64,000 bases of DNA from positions 9,087,204 through 9,151,203 of the forward strand of contig OX235273.1 of the NCBI GenBank assembly GCA_944472155.2, written 5' to 3'. Position numbers and translations under genes: made by a program. Below, piece after piece: positions 10,525 through 20,994 of the stretch. The first letter of the stretch is position 1, and every line of letters begins with the position of its first letter. Origin of the DNA: Trichobilharzia szidati. Lineage: Eukaryota > Platyhelminthes > Trematoda > Strigeidida > Schistosomatidae. The notes under the pieces were generated by a model. The model did no database searches. It worked only from the letters and a program-made list of their open reading frames with translations, and had not been told where the DNA came from.

Positions 10525-11235
10525 TATTTATTGTTCCCTTGGGTTCCTAGGGGAACATAGGCCTTCAACTGCACGTCTTCACTTGCTTCTGTCTTCTGCT
10601 GTACTTTTCACCTGCATCCATGTTAGTCCATACTGTTTCAACTCTTCTTCACACGATCTCCTCCATGTCACCCAGCGGCCTCCTCAGCAACTACCTAATC
10701 CATCTCCACTTTCTCCTGCATATTTGTTGAGCGATTCGTTCTTGTTTCGTTTGTTCCCATAGTTTCTTGTTGCTGATTCTTTCCGGCCATCTGACCTTGA
10801 GTACAGAACGAAGACAGCTGTTGATAAAGGTCTGCAACAGGCTGTTGGAAATATTCTTTGTGACCCGCCGCCAAGTTTCTGATCCGCATAGAAGAACTTA
10901 CACGATGTTTGTATTGAAAATCCGAATTTTGTTGTTGATGCAGGCTGAGTGAAGAAGATTTCCAGATTGGTTTCAGGTTGATGAATGTGTTTCTCGCCTT
11001 TCCGATTCTCGATTTGACATCCTCGTCCGTTCCTCCTGTAGTTGAGACAATGCTTCCTGCCTGGATAAGTGAATGAAGTAACCTCTTTCAAATTCGTCCC
11101 GTCGATGGTGATTGGCGCTGGATGTTGCTGCTGTTGTTGTTGGTGGTTGGTTATTTTCATAACCTCCGTCTTGTCTATGTTCACCTGGAGTCCTGTCTTC
11201 TATGGCTGCTTCTTCGACCAGTTTGTCGGTTTTCG
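10525..11235 (-). mobile_element. Non-LTR retrotransposon family 2, 3' end
   Basis: Minus-strand blocks DKTEVMKITNHQQQQQ, ITIDGTNLKEVTSFTY, NKIRIFNTNI and INSCLRSVLK, with the RRKWRWIR region near the 3' end, in several frames. The glutamine run and [15 protein letters not shown] motif mark family 2, seen also at 12.5, 16.8, 33.3-34.8, 36.6, 48.6, 50.6, 51.9 and 57.6 kb. The RT catalytic region is absent here. Confidence 0.8.
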
Positions 11236-11244
11236 CTTGTAAGT

Positions 11245-11375
11245 CTTCTTTGCCTAGATTGGTAGCTCACTAGTATTCTAGCCGGTCCCAAGCCCGGATA
11301 AAGAGGGAGGGTTGGGGCGTAGTGCTCGCGACTCCACCCCCAAAACTTAACCAAACTGTTACAGAAACTTCAACG
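11245..11375 (+). mobile_element. SINE E-like body fragment
   Basis: The stretch with AAAGAGGGAGGGTTGGGGCG, GACTCCACCCCCAAAA and ACAGAAACTTCAACGC matches the post-head body of SINE E copies (such as 57283-57520). The tRNA-like head is not clear. Confidence 0.4.
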
Positions 11376-11554
11376 CACAAGTATATTAAAAATTCTAAAA
11401 CGGTCGGTCGCGAATATGAGATTAATTATCAAGTGTCAGTTCTCAGGGATTTGATTCATTACATATTTGATTAGTAATTGAAAATAATTTTATCTTCCCT
11501 AAATTCCAAACATTTAACACTCATACGCCTTTCTTATTTCTTCTTTTTCTATAG

Positions 11555-12285
11555 TTGTATTCAACGAAGCTCGATTCACTACTGCTCTCCAACCAGAATT
11601 CAATTCAAATTTCGTCTGTTATTCACTGACCGGTACTCAATCAACTCCGCCTACATCCAGATTAATGTATTACAATCCCTATAATTATGATAACTGTCTA
11701 CAAAGTGAAGATATGAATCCTAATTTCTATCCTACTAGTCATAACCACCATCTACCTGTAATTCCTAATCAGATTAGATCCTTCAGCTTGAATGAATTAC
11801 GTCATTCGAGAGTTATTCAACCCATTTGTCCCAATAATAATAATAATACTAACATGCGACCAAGTGTTCGTTGGGATGCCCATAACCGTTCCGCCGGTGT
11901 TAAATCTCCATCGACAAGTGGACACACCTATCCTTTAAGAGAGAATTTCTATCCCAGCACACAAGTGACTGCTGTAAGTCAACTCCCGCCACAATATGCG
12001 AGCAGTTATCATCAGAAGAGTTATGCCGCCTCACGTATTCGTTCGCCACAACCACAACCACAAATACAACCAGCCCAATGGATTGATCAAAGAAATACTT
12101 TTCATAACAATGGCAAACAAACACTGACAGCGTTTTCAAGCAATGAACAAGTAAACATGGTATCCAGCGTACCGTGTCTACCGTGTGATTCACCGGCTTC
12201 CGTCAAATGTAGCACCTCAGAAAATGTGTATTCCTCCTTCAATACGCCTAGAAATCATCGAATCTCGCCTCATATGATGAATAGT
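11555..12285 (+). CDS. Host gene exon 1 of window, disordered Asn/Gln/Pro-rich segment
   Basis: The acceptor is a long pyrimidine tract ending in CTATAG at 11554. After two bases of a split codon the frame is open for 243 codons and starts VFNEARFTTALQPEF. The segment is rich in Asn, Gln, Ser, Pro and Tyr, with short runs (NNNNN, PQPQPQIQPAQ) typical of intrinsically disordered linkers. No domain is visible. The donor is uncertain: GTTCGT after 12285 or GTAAAA after 12303. Both leave phase 0, and the longer choice adds six residues (VRAFFF). The open frame continues to 12396 only by read-through into the intron. Confidence 0.8.
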
Positions 12286-12529
12286 GTTCGTGCTTTTTTT
12301 TTCGTAAAATCGATATTTACATTTTACCTGCAATTTTTTGCTTATATGATTTATTTGCTTATCCTCTTGAGTTTCTGTTTATTACACCGGCTCTAGAAAT
12401 TATCCACTGTAGACTGTATAAGAGGTAAATTATACTAACAGTTCTCAATTCGCACAGCTGAGGAGGTGAAGGTTTAGATAACATATTTCGTTAATGGGTT
12501 AGAAAATAAATTAAGATTAAATAAGCAAG

Positions 12530-12910
12530 TTGAGTATTATTAATACCTTTCGGTTCTATACTGAAGATCAGATGGCAGGAAAGAATCACCAACAAGAAAC
12601 TATGGTAACAAACAAAACAAGAACCAATCACCCAACAAATATGCAGGAGAAAGTGGAGATGGATTGAACACTCGCTGAGGAGGCCACTGGGTGACATCGC
12701 GTGTCAGGCCAGTGCTCGACTGGAACCCGAAAGGGAATCGGCGAGTAGTGGGACATCGAAGGGTGACATGGAGGAGACCGTGTGAAGAGGAGTTCAAACA
12801 GTATGGACTAGCATGGATGCAGGTGAAAAGTACAGCAGAAGACAGAAGCAAGTTGAGACGTGCAGTTGAAGCCCTATGTTCCGCTAGGAACCCAAGGGAA
12901 CAATAATATT
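12530..12910 (+). mobile_element. Non-LTR retrotransposon family 2, 3' tip
   Basis: Encodes the last part of the family 2 polyprotein: VLDWNPKGNRRVVGHRR, TWRRPCEEEFKQYG, WMQVKSTAEDRSK and ALCSARNPREQ, ending with GGGAACAATAATATTAAT. It lies 250 bases beyond exon 1 of the host gene, in sense. Confidence 0.8.
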
Positions 12911-12944
12911 AATACAACATTAGAAATTTTGGAAGACTGATTAA

Positions 12945-13960
12945 TTAGCGCACAATATCTCTTTTGGATAATGCCTTCTTCATCACGTTCTTTATTCACA
13001 TGGCCATAGTAACGTTTCAAGAATTGTTGTTATTCAGAACACTAATGCTTTAAATAATATTGAATCAATAAGGCCGATAGACTACAGTTCAACAGCATTT
13101 GTGAGTTGTGATATGCGTAAAATTGTAATAATAAAGGGAATATCGGAATAGGTTAAGAATTCTACAGTAGGCTGTTGTAGAATTGATAGCTAGACATGTT
13201 TCTTGAGCATCCAGGACACTGGTTGTTTTAAACGAATTCCAATTACATCTGCTGTTTGGAGTGTTCGATATTTGGAGACCTTTCGCAGTTTATTAGATAT
13301 TCGATAGATGATACATTGAGATTTTTCGGTGCTGGTTTTATAGCCAGTTTAGACGAGGTGACCTAATGTAGAACTCTCGATGTGACAACAGAAGACAAGG
13401 CTGGCAACAGATCGGTTTTATTACGAAAACCAACAGGTATTTATATGTATTTTACGTACATTAATAAGGCTTCTGCCCGCAGAAAGAAGGCGGTCTTCTG
13501 ATTGGTTGTTTGCAAACAAACGCAGTCTTCTGCTTACTCGTTTTCGATATTTTTCGGAAATGCGAGCCACTTGTCTGCGAATCATATTTGTCCACGTTTA
13601 GGTCAGCTGTGATTGGTTGTTGAATCAGCCTAGATTAATTTCTACCAATCAGCGTAGATCAATGTCTACCAATTGGCTAGCAGCTTGCTCTCACCACATC
13701 GATAGCTTTAGTTACGCCTTTACAAGTTTCTAAACACCAAACACTAGGTTTCTAGAGCATTGGTTAATATAACTGTCTCCGTAGGAGCCAGTGAATTAGT
13801 AGATTCAATATGAGGTGGCTTGATTAGATACTTCATCTTTCAGTTGAGGAAGTTGTAGATTTCCAGGATTGAGAGTTCTTTGCATAGACTTTCTCAACTT
13901 TTTGATTATTATTTCAAATGGTATACCCCCTTTGAATTGTAGTCGTATATGTACAGTGGC
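12945..13960. repeat. Dispersed repeat U, copy 1, interrupted by a solo LTR
   Basis: The flanks 12945-13380 and 13699-13960 match 59637-60315 closely (for example CGATAGACTACAGTTCAACA, TTAGACGAGGTGA and GAACTCTCGA against GAACTGTCGA). I could not assign U to a class. The copy at 59.6 kb lacks the insertion at 13381-13698. Confidence 0.75.
13381..13698. mobile_element. Solo LTR, 318 bp, with 4-bp target duplication
   Basis: The insert starts TGTGACAACAG and ends CTCACCACA (TG..CA ends), and is flanked by TCGA at 13377-13380 and again at 13699-13702. The related repeat at 60.08 kb has a single TCGA at this point, so it serves as an empty site. Size and 4-bp duplication fit an LTR of a Ty3/Gypsy-type element such as schistosome Boudicca (similar LTR length by memory). 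No internal region remains. Confidence 0.75.
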
Positions 13961-14825
13961 TTCTTGTTAAGAGACACGGGAGATTTCTTCTCTGCTTTCT
14001 TGGCCATGTGTTTAATGACAAACTTTTCAATTCAACTGTTGTATACAACATTAAGTACGTCTTCAATCTCATCTTCTGAACAAATAGCTCTGAACAAAAC
14101 AGCTACGGCCTTCTGTCATATATTTTTTATACCGGAGACGGACAAAGCTGTGAAAATGTGTGCAAGGGAAAAGTACATGGACAGGTCAACACAGTCCACA
14201 AAACTAGAATTGAAGAATCTTTTTCTATTATCCATCAGGTGACAAATAAATTACCAAAGGTCTCCAAATACAGACCACTCTAAACAGCAGAGGCGAGTCG
14301 CTTAAAACTTCCAGAACTCAGTATACAAACAAAACACGTCCAGCTGCTATTACTACGCTAGCCCGCTCGCTGTCTAATCTATAAGTCCATAAATTCTCGG
14401 CTAATTCCCTTTATTCACCAAACATTTTTACGCATATTACAAGTCAAGGATACTCTCAACCTGTAATCTGATGGTCGCTGGGTGTTTAGCTGACTCTGAT
14501 TTGATTTGTTAAGATGTCTGGTGGGAAATCTTTTCAGATTTTTCACTACTATCCAATTAGTAGTCTCATTAGGCATTTTCACTCTGTAATTCCCTCGGGG
14601 GTTATTGAAGTCATTATTCGTATGCTTTTGAAACACTATCCCTACGGTGAAAATTGAATAAGTAAGCTAAAGAAAATCATTAGCTATACAGCTGTAAATT
14701 AGCATTGACAGTCTTCAATTTTTTTGGGGGTTGAACTAGGGCCTGCGGAGAAAACATTTTCCATTCACTCATTGATTTTATATCAGTCTGGAAGCGTTTT
14801 CAAGAGTACCTTCGTGGGGAATTTG
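13961..14825. other. Unassigned intron sequence
   Basis: Open stretches of 97 codons (+, 13949-14242) and 73 codons (-, 14415-14636) have no recognisable motif. A short run VTNKLPKVSKYRPL near 14240 recalls PLE linkers but is too short to call. Confidence 0.3.
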
Positions 14826-15222
14826 ATTTATTTGAGGTTTGATCACGGATTAATGCCAGTTAGAGGACCATTGAAAACCGACAGGAAGTATTCGACGACT
14901 GTTTCACTGTAGTTTGAGTTCTTGCAGAAATACCCACCAACCGGGATCCTCAGCCAGGACCTTCCGGTTACACAGTAAGCTTGTAGACCATTCACTCATT
15001 GGAATCCAACCCAATGACTTATGAATTCTCACAGTTACCAGTTCGTGATTTTAGGCAGACGACCAGCCAGTGTCTCCTGAGAGTGTCTGTCCTCACCTCC
15101 TATCTGATGAATACCACTGGTCACGACTTCTCAGAAGAACTCCAGTCAACTACGTCCAGTAGCCAGTCACTAGCAAGCATCAGATCAATTTTCAGTAGGT
15201 GGTTTGTTAGGATTGAACTTGT
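14826..15222 (-). mobile_element. SINE B-prime, full-length antisense copy
   Basis: Tail at the left (GATCACGGATTAATGCCAG), dead ribozyme site, tRNA-like head, then the 5' blocks GTCACGACTTCTCAGAAG and the GTAGCCAGTCACTAGCAAGC end. At about 395 bases it gives the approximate unit length. Confidence 0.75.
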
Positions 15223-15224
15223 TT

Positions 15225-15600
15225 CAAGTTTGCTGTGTAACGGGAATACCCTAGATCCAAACCCTAATCGGTGTGCATTGCTGAAAAGTCCCTTCAAAAC
15301 AAGAGGAAACAGCCTTTCAGTACTCCCTGTTGACTTTCAGTGGTTCTCTAAGTGACTTAAATCCGTGGTCAAAATTAAAACATACCCGAGAGGTGATTGT
15401 AAACAATGGTTAGTTGTAAATGCCACTGGATAAATGGTTAAAAGCTTGGCTTCGTAACCTGAAGGTTCTACGATCGATTCCCGGTAGACCATAGATGTGT
15501 GCTCATAAAAACAGCCCCTAGCTGCAGAGAAAACGCTGTCCAGTACTCTCTAGTCTGTTCATCAGTGGCAGAATAGCCGACATCTACGAACGCAGCCTAG
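15225..15600 (+). mobile_element. Two SINE B sense fragments in tandem
   Basis: At 15225-15400 there is a head remnant, a hammerhead region with CTGAAAA and a lost GAAA context, and a tail. At 15435-15600 a second head (TAAATGGTTAAAAGCTTGGC, ATCGATTCCCGG) is followed by a broken ribozyme region. The preceding antisense copy makes this an opposed pair. Confidence 0.6.
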
Positions 15601-15774
15601 GTTCATTTCCCCGCTAACACACTCCTAAATCCCGACTTGTTTATTAGTGGGTAATTTGCTCAAGATATGGCATGAAGTTAATAATTCCAACCTGGAAAAT
15701 TCACATCACTTCCACTGAAACTTCAAGATCGTAAACAGGTTATAAAATTCAAACATTTTTTTTTACAGTTTGGT

Positions 15775-16330
15775 TTGTAAGGGTTAGTTATGTTTTTACG
15801 AGTTGATCACGGATTGATATCATTTAGAGAACCATTGAGAACCAGAGAGTACTGGACAGCTGTTTTATCCAAGGTTCGAACTCTGAACCTTCAAATTACA
15901 AGGCAAGCTCGTATACCGTTCAGCCACTGGTACCCGATTCAATGGCTAGTCCATGAATTCTAACTTCTACCAGTTCGTGACTTAGCGCGACCTCAACCAA
16001 TGTCGTCGGTGGGACATCCATCCTCACACGTGACATCTGGATGGACCTCAGTGGTCACAACTTCTCACTAGAACTCCAGGAAACTGTATCCTGTAGCAAG
16101 TCACTAGCGAGCATCAGATTAATTTTCTATAGTTTGGTTTGTAAGGGTTAGTTCGAATGGTACACAAGCTTGTCTTGTAACCGGAGGGTCCTGAATTCGA
16201 ACCGTTTTGGTGGGTGCGTACTGCCGATGATTCCCAAACTAGGCTGATGAAACAGCTGTCCAGTACTCCCTGTAGCTGGTTTTCAATGGTTCTCTAACTG
16301 ATATCAATCCGTGATCAACTCGTACAAGCA
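15775..16330. mobile_element. SINE B-prime opposed pair
   Basis: An antisense near-full copy (15775-16152) is followed at once by a sense 3' part (16153-16330) starting at the tRNA-like head. The ribozyme site in the right part reads CCGATGATTCCC, so it is inactive. The 3' ends face outward. Confidence 0.75.
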
Positions 16331-16397
16331 CTTTTTGTCTAGTTTCTCTGCTAAAAATCTATTTTATCATTTATTCGTTTCCTTTTTTAATATTTAG

Positions 16398-16455
16398 GTT
16401 AATCATGCACAACAAGTCAATGAAATCCCACAGGATTTTGGATGTTTTATAGACA
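16398..16455 (+). CDS. Host gene exon 2 of window (58 bp)
   Basis: The acceptor is TTTTTTAATATTTAG (ends 16397). The donor is ACA|GTGAGTG. It begins at phase 0 and reads VNHAQQVNEIPQDFGCFID plus one base. The other two frames contain stops. Phase 0 fits either proposed donor of the preceding exon. Confidence 0.8.
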
Positions 16456-16824
16456 GTGAGTGATTTTATCTCGATTAATTTCTCAAATATTTTATCTTTT
16501 TTTGTCAGTTCATCACTTGGTTTTACATGTTTTATGAATTTTTTCTTTTTTTACAATCTAACTGTCTGGAATTTCCAGTTACAGTGTTGTGTGTTCAATG
16601 ATTATAAAGACAGATTGACAGATGATTTCAGCGATAACATTGAAAGACGAAAAAATAATTTCAAATAGTCTGTTGTTAAACAAAAGGAAAACCATAAAAT
16701 TAATCGATATTTTTCTTTGTGACAGAATTTAAGAATTTAGTCAGGTTTCAGTTTTCTTTGAATGAGACTGCTGCACAGTGTGTAGATTTTGCTTCATTAC
16801 GAAGCGTAGTTTATTGTTAATTAT
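16456..16824. other. Intron sequence, no feature seen
   Basis: T-rich just after the donor, then AT-rich. The open frame running from the exon is intron read-through. Confidence 0.5.
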
Positions 16825-17205
16825 TACTATAGCTCGCTCGGGTTCTGAGTGAAACATAGTAAGGGCTTCAGCTGCACACCTTCACTTCACCCTTTCTTCT
16901 GCAGTCGTTTTTAGCTGATTCCATGATTATCCATAAGCTTTCATCTCTTCCATGTCAATTTTGGATGCATTTGGGTCCCACTCGAGGGTGGGTCTGGCAG
17001 GCGATGTCACTTGGCGGTCTCATCAAGCATGTGTTAGATCCATTTCTATTTGTTAGGTTCTTCGTTGAAATGTCGCCTGTCAGAGTTCCTTGTTGTTTCT
17101 TATCATCTGATGTTTAGTGTGGAGCGAAGGCAGTTGTTGAGAAAAATTCGAAGATTGTTCGAAATACGTTTAGTGACGCGATAAGTCTCTGCACCATACT
17201 GAAGA
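16825..17205 (-). mobile_element. Non-LTR family 2 fragment
   Basis: Antisense 3' end: ACATAGTAAGGGCTTCAGC, the CACTCGAGGGTGGGTC block and GAGCGAAGGCAGTTGTTGA correspond to the family 2 C-terminus. Heavily mutated, with no long frame. Confidence 0.65.
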
Positions 17206-17935
17206 AATGACTGACGATTCGCTCTCGTCAAATGTAAGGTGATCAGGCTACAGGAGCGGACTACATGGACCTCTAGCTTAAAGATAGGGAGTGGAGTAGT
17301 TGATGGAGCGTGTTGACCACTTCGCTTATTTAAGAAGTTGCATCAACAAACGCCAGTGGGTTGATTACTGACGAAATCTCATCATGGATGCAGAAGGCTG
17401 GTTTGGCATTTGCCAACTTACGCCATCTCTGACCTAGTAGGCGTGATATCCGGCTGTCTGTTGGCCAAAGGACGTGTGTACTGCTCAGCAGTTCACTCTG
17501 TTCTCCTTTTTGGTTGGCCGTCAGACATGGCCACTGAAAGCGGAAGGCAGGAAAAACCTGGATAGCTGTCTTTGATCACAGGTGTCAGCGTCCTATTTAT
17601 CATGTCAAGTGGTATAATAGAGTGAGTAGTATTAAGGTTAGACGCTGGTCGAGTGCTAGGTAAGTAGGGGGGGGGGGAAATGAATCGACGAGGTTGTGAA
17701 GTTACATCGATTGAGATTGTTAGGACATGTGTTACGCATGCATCCCTACCCACCATCGCCTTCCTCGACGGGCAATGTTAGCCACTGACATAGGCTGGAT
17801 TAGGTTGGAAAAGAGTTAGCTAGCGGTGGTCAAATCAAAACATGACTTCATTAGTCAATAAAATCCACAACAATTATTTTAAGCCAGCCAGCCAGTCACG
17901 TAAGGAGGTGTAGACTGGCTGGTTGGTTGGTTGGG
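17206..17935 (+). mobile_element. Non-LTR family 1 fragment
   Basis: Sense C-terminal region with stops and frame changes: FAPVKCKVIRLQE, KGRVYCSAVHSVLL and the region corresponding to HRLRWLGHVLRMP, then 3' UTR ending in TGGTTGGTTGG repeats. It abuts the family 2 copy tail-out. Confidence 0.7.
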
Positions 17936-17939
17936 GTTA

Positions 17940-18465
17940 TAATGTGTGTGTACGTTAAATTTGCCAGACGAAAATACAGTTAGTAAGTTCAGATGAATTG
18001 GATGTTGATATAAGAGGGTAGTAACAAAAGTGATGAGGTGTCACAAACGATTGTTAAAGAAGAGTTACGCAACAATAACATGAATAGTTTGATGAAATTC
18101 TTGTGCTCAGTGTGTACATGAAAACAAAATAACTTACGGAATTACGCGACAGTTTTAAGTAGTTAGAAAAATAAGCATACAAGCAAAAGTTAAGTCAAAT
18201 CAACAGAGTTGTTACCATGACAGTAGAAGTGGTTGAATAATCTACTTTTGTATACATAGTTCTGGTTCTTCTAACTGTGAAGTTCCTCTGTAGGTTAGCT
18301 TGCTGTTCAAATTCGATCAGGTGTTTCAGGATACAGTTGCGGGCGGGAGAGTATATGTTCGATGATACGTTTTGGTAGAAAACGCTGGACACGGTCGATA
18401 TACCTAGCTCTACACCAGTAGGTGAACTCTCGTCCGATTTTGGTTGAACTGTACTCAACCTCGTG
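17940..18465 (-). mobile_element. Penelope-like element 3' UTR and end of GIY-YIG domain
   Basis: The UTR (GACGAAAATACAGTTAGTAA, AGATGAATTGGATGTTGATA) is shared with 38440-38700. At 18460-18220 the minus frame reads NCILKHLIEFEQQANLQR, the C-terminal helix region of PLE GIY-YIG domains. Confidence 0.75.
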
Positions 18466-18534
18466 AAATATATTACGTCACTCAATTCGCTTATTTAATT
18501 ATATGATTGAGTTGTACTCAGGATACACATTCGA

Positions 18535-18826
18535 ACAAAGCAGAAAATACGAAATCACGTAAGAGTTCCAAATGAACACAAGAATTATAAGTAATTAAAG
18601 GAACAGGCAAACAAACAAAATTAAGTCATCAAAAATCAACAAAGTTGTTTTCATTATAATAGAAGTGGTTGAGTACACACAAAAGTGAATTACTCGACCA
18701 CTTCTATTAACACGGTGACAAATTTGTTGATTTTTGATGACTTAATTTTGTTTGTTTGCCTGTTTCTTTAATTGCTTATAATTCTTGTATTCATTTGGAA
18801 CTCTTACGTGACTTCGTATTCTCGAC
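18535..18826. repeat. Large inverted repeat of a PLE 3' UTR
   Basis: The left arm 18535-18676 and right arm 18687-18826 are inverted copies (AAGTCATCAAAAATCAACAA against TTGTTGATTTTTGATGACTT), separated by about 10 bases. Arms of about 140 bp could fold into one hairpin. Both arms are PLE 3' UTR, with 3' ends outward. Confidence 0.85.
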
Positions 18827-18965
18827 TTTTTTCTTATTTAATTCCATCTTAGTTTCTATCCAATTAACGCTTTTCATAGTAGGCAATCGGTTGTCTAAAA
18901 TTTACAATTCTGATGATGCATCTTTGGAAATATGCCTTCTTGTTGCTGAGAAATTTTACTATATA

Positions 18966-19615
18966 TATACATATGGCTTCTCTGTGGCTCTGAAATATGG
19001 CCAATACGAGTTGAAGACAGGAAAAGGTTGACTGTTTTTGATCATAGATGTCTACGATCTCTTTCTCACGTTAGGTGGCATAATAAGGTAAGTAATGTTG
19101 ACGTTAGGCGTAGAGTGTTGGGCAAAGAGGGAAAATCAATAAAAGAGGCTATAAAATTACATAGATTGAGATGGCCGGGTCACGCGCTGCGCATGCCTAA
19201 CCATCGCCTCCCCCGACGGGCATTACTAGCTGATATAGGTGCAGGTGGGAAAAGAGTAAGTGGTGCCATGCCAAACAAAAAGATGGCATCAATCCATGAA
19301 ATCCTTGACAGTTAAACTGAGTCAGGTAGGGAGATGCAGACTTCCGGGTCGGGGCCCGCCCTCGGGACTCTAAGAATCAATGGCTGGAGACAATAGGTGA
19401 CATGGCTCAAAATCGTTGTCAGTGGCGCAGATGTACTCAGTCTCTGTAATCTTTCATATTCCTTTCTACCATTACTCATTCTGTTTCACTCTTATGCTTG
19501 TCAAAACTCTATTGATTCTCTTCACTCATTTTCCTGTCTACCTTTGGAACCTGGCAACTCGAACTGCTGCACTTCGGTGCCAAGTTCTATGTTGAATCCA
19601 GACAGACATATATAT
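18966..19615 (+). mobile_element. Non-LTR family 1, 3' end with simple-repeat tail
   Basis: After a decayed start, 19028-19315 encodes VFDHRCLRSLSHVRWHNKVS, VRRRVLGKEGKS, LHRLRWPGHALRMPNHRLPR. The 3' UTR ends at a TA-rich tract (19603-19629). One of the better preserved family 1 C-termini here. Confidence 0.8.
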
Positions 19616-19971
19616 ATACATATATATATGCTTGATTGTACAGCTTGAGTATGATATCGTCGAAAAGAGGAGTAACTCTTCAATGAATACCTTTTCTTTA
19701 CTATTATCGAAGCTGGTTAGGTATTGGAATCTCTAAGTCAATCAGGAGTTCAGTATCGGCACATCTTGTGGATACCGTGCACAAGACTGATAAAAATTCA
19801 TACTTTTTAGAATTCTCCAAAAGCTACCACCTTAATTTTCTAGGTTTCTACACCTCTGATTGTGAGGTATACCTGAGACAATTTCTATAAAAACGAATTC
19901 ATTATTGGCACGTCTATGGATGCCGAGTACAGAACTAATGGAAAATCAGCCTTTCGAGAATTTTCCACAAG

Positions 19972-20157
19972 GTTCCTCTCATTCTTTTTTATTCCTTTAC
20001 ATTCCTAGTTGAACAAAGGTCTTCAAGCTAGAGGCTTCCTTTTCTACAGGTCTTATTACTAGCTTATCGAGGTAAAGGAGCGCCTCATTGGCCGAGGATT
20101 GAACTCCAAGCCACCCGGTTGGTTGGCGAGCATTATACCACTGTGCCACCAACGCAC
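19972..20157 (-). mobile_element. SINE E with 10-bp target-site duplication
   Basis: The minus unit begins with a tRNA-like head (GTGGCACAGTGGTATAATGC, then TTCAATCC in the B-box place) and ends with the CTAGTAATAAGACC body. TTTCCACAAG flanks it at 19962-19971 and 20158-20167. The host sequence is itself a duplicated unit (19745-19890 resembles 19905-20250), which supports the insertion boundaries. Confidence 0.8.
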
Positions 20158-20245
20158 TTTCCACAAGCTACTACCTTAATTTTCTATGTTTTGTACAACT
20201 CTGATTTTGAAGCAAAGCTGAGTTAGTTGCTATAAAATGAAATTT

Positions 20246-20694
20246 TCAATCCAATCTCTGTGTTCAGAAAAGGTTTGTTCACTTCGTCTCCCTCCTATGG
20301 CCTTCAATCTTAACCTAGAATAGTTATTTCTCCAAGTGATATCGAATAATTGCTAACTTTATTATCAATATCATGCTGTGCTATAATTGCATATTATACT
20401 ATTAACATATTGTCTAATCGCCATATAATAATAGTCACTTTTCCCTCTACGCCTAAAAGTGTACACATTTTACTTATGCATTCACGGTGATGGACTGACT
20501 AGACTATATAAACACTTGAACGAATCTCTCCCTGTTATCCCCACATTCGTGACGAAAATCTAACATCAGTGACTGATCTGAGATCTCCACAAATCCTATA
20601 ATCTAAATATCAATCGCAAGCTCATTGATGTCCACTGGATGAATGTCCTGAAGCTGCAGTAGGAAGTCCATCATATCATGGTGATTTGGATCTT
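20246..20694. other. Intron sequence, no feature seen
   Basis: AT-rich. No repeat or open frame was recognised. Confidence 0.4.
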
Positions 20695-20965
20695 ATCGAC
20701 AGCACTACAGAGGGTTGAGCTATATCAAGTGGTAATAAGATTCAAATTCAGAAGTCAATGAATTCCCCCACCCCAAAAAAGTGGCTGAATGATCAACAGG
20801 CTTGGTCTTATAACCTGAAGGAAGGTCCTAGGTTTCATCCCCAACGATGGAGACGCAGGCGCCCATTGCTGAAGAGTCTCGAACCAGGACGAAACATCTG
20901 TCCAGTGCATCCAATTGGTTTTCAACAATCTCTCCAACTGATGTTAATACGTGACGAAAATCTAG
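20695..20965 (+). mobile_element. SINE B, sense, with intact hammerhead
   Basis: 5' block remnant, tRNA-like head (GTGGCTGAATGATCAACAGG; B-box decayed to GGTTTCATCCC), hammerhead and tail (ATTGGTTTTCAACAATCTC). It lies in sense in the intron between host exons 2 and 3. Confidence 0.75.
20863..20908 (+). ncRNA. Hammerhead ribozyme, type I, all core residues intact
   Basis: Stem I is 20864-20868 with 20903-20907 (CATTG/CAGTG, one G-U). The core CTGAAGA is 20869-20875. Stem II GTCT/GGAC, with one U-G, has the loop CGAACCA. GAAA is 20891-20894. Stem III is ACA/TGT with a two-base loop, and cleavage is expected after C20902 of GTC. No core residue is missing. Short stem III versions like this are known from retroelements and usually need stem I-II loop contacts. 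Confidence 0.75.
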
Positions 20966-20994
20966 AAGTTGGCTTTCAGTGTCTAGAGCGTATA

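Noticed and set aside
12190..12396. Hydrophobic C-terminus (FFVKSIFTFYLQFFAYMIYL) after exon 1
   Set aside because: It begins where weak donors occur and reads T-rich intron sequence. Exon 2 fits the phase, so a membrane anchor is unlikely.
16200..16290. Hammerhead in the B-prime subfamily (CTGATGAAAC near 16250)
   Set aside because: The CTGATGA there is next to AAAC and not in core position. The true core site reads CCGATGA without stem II.
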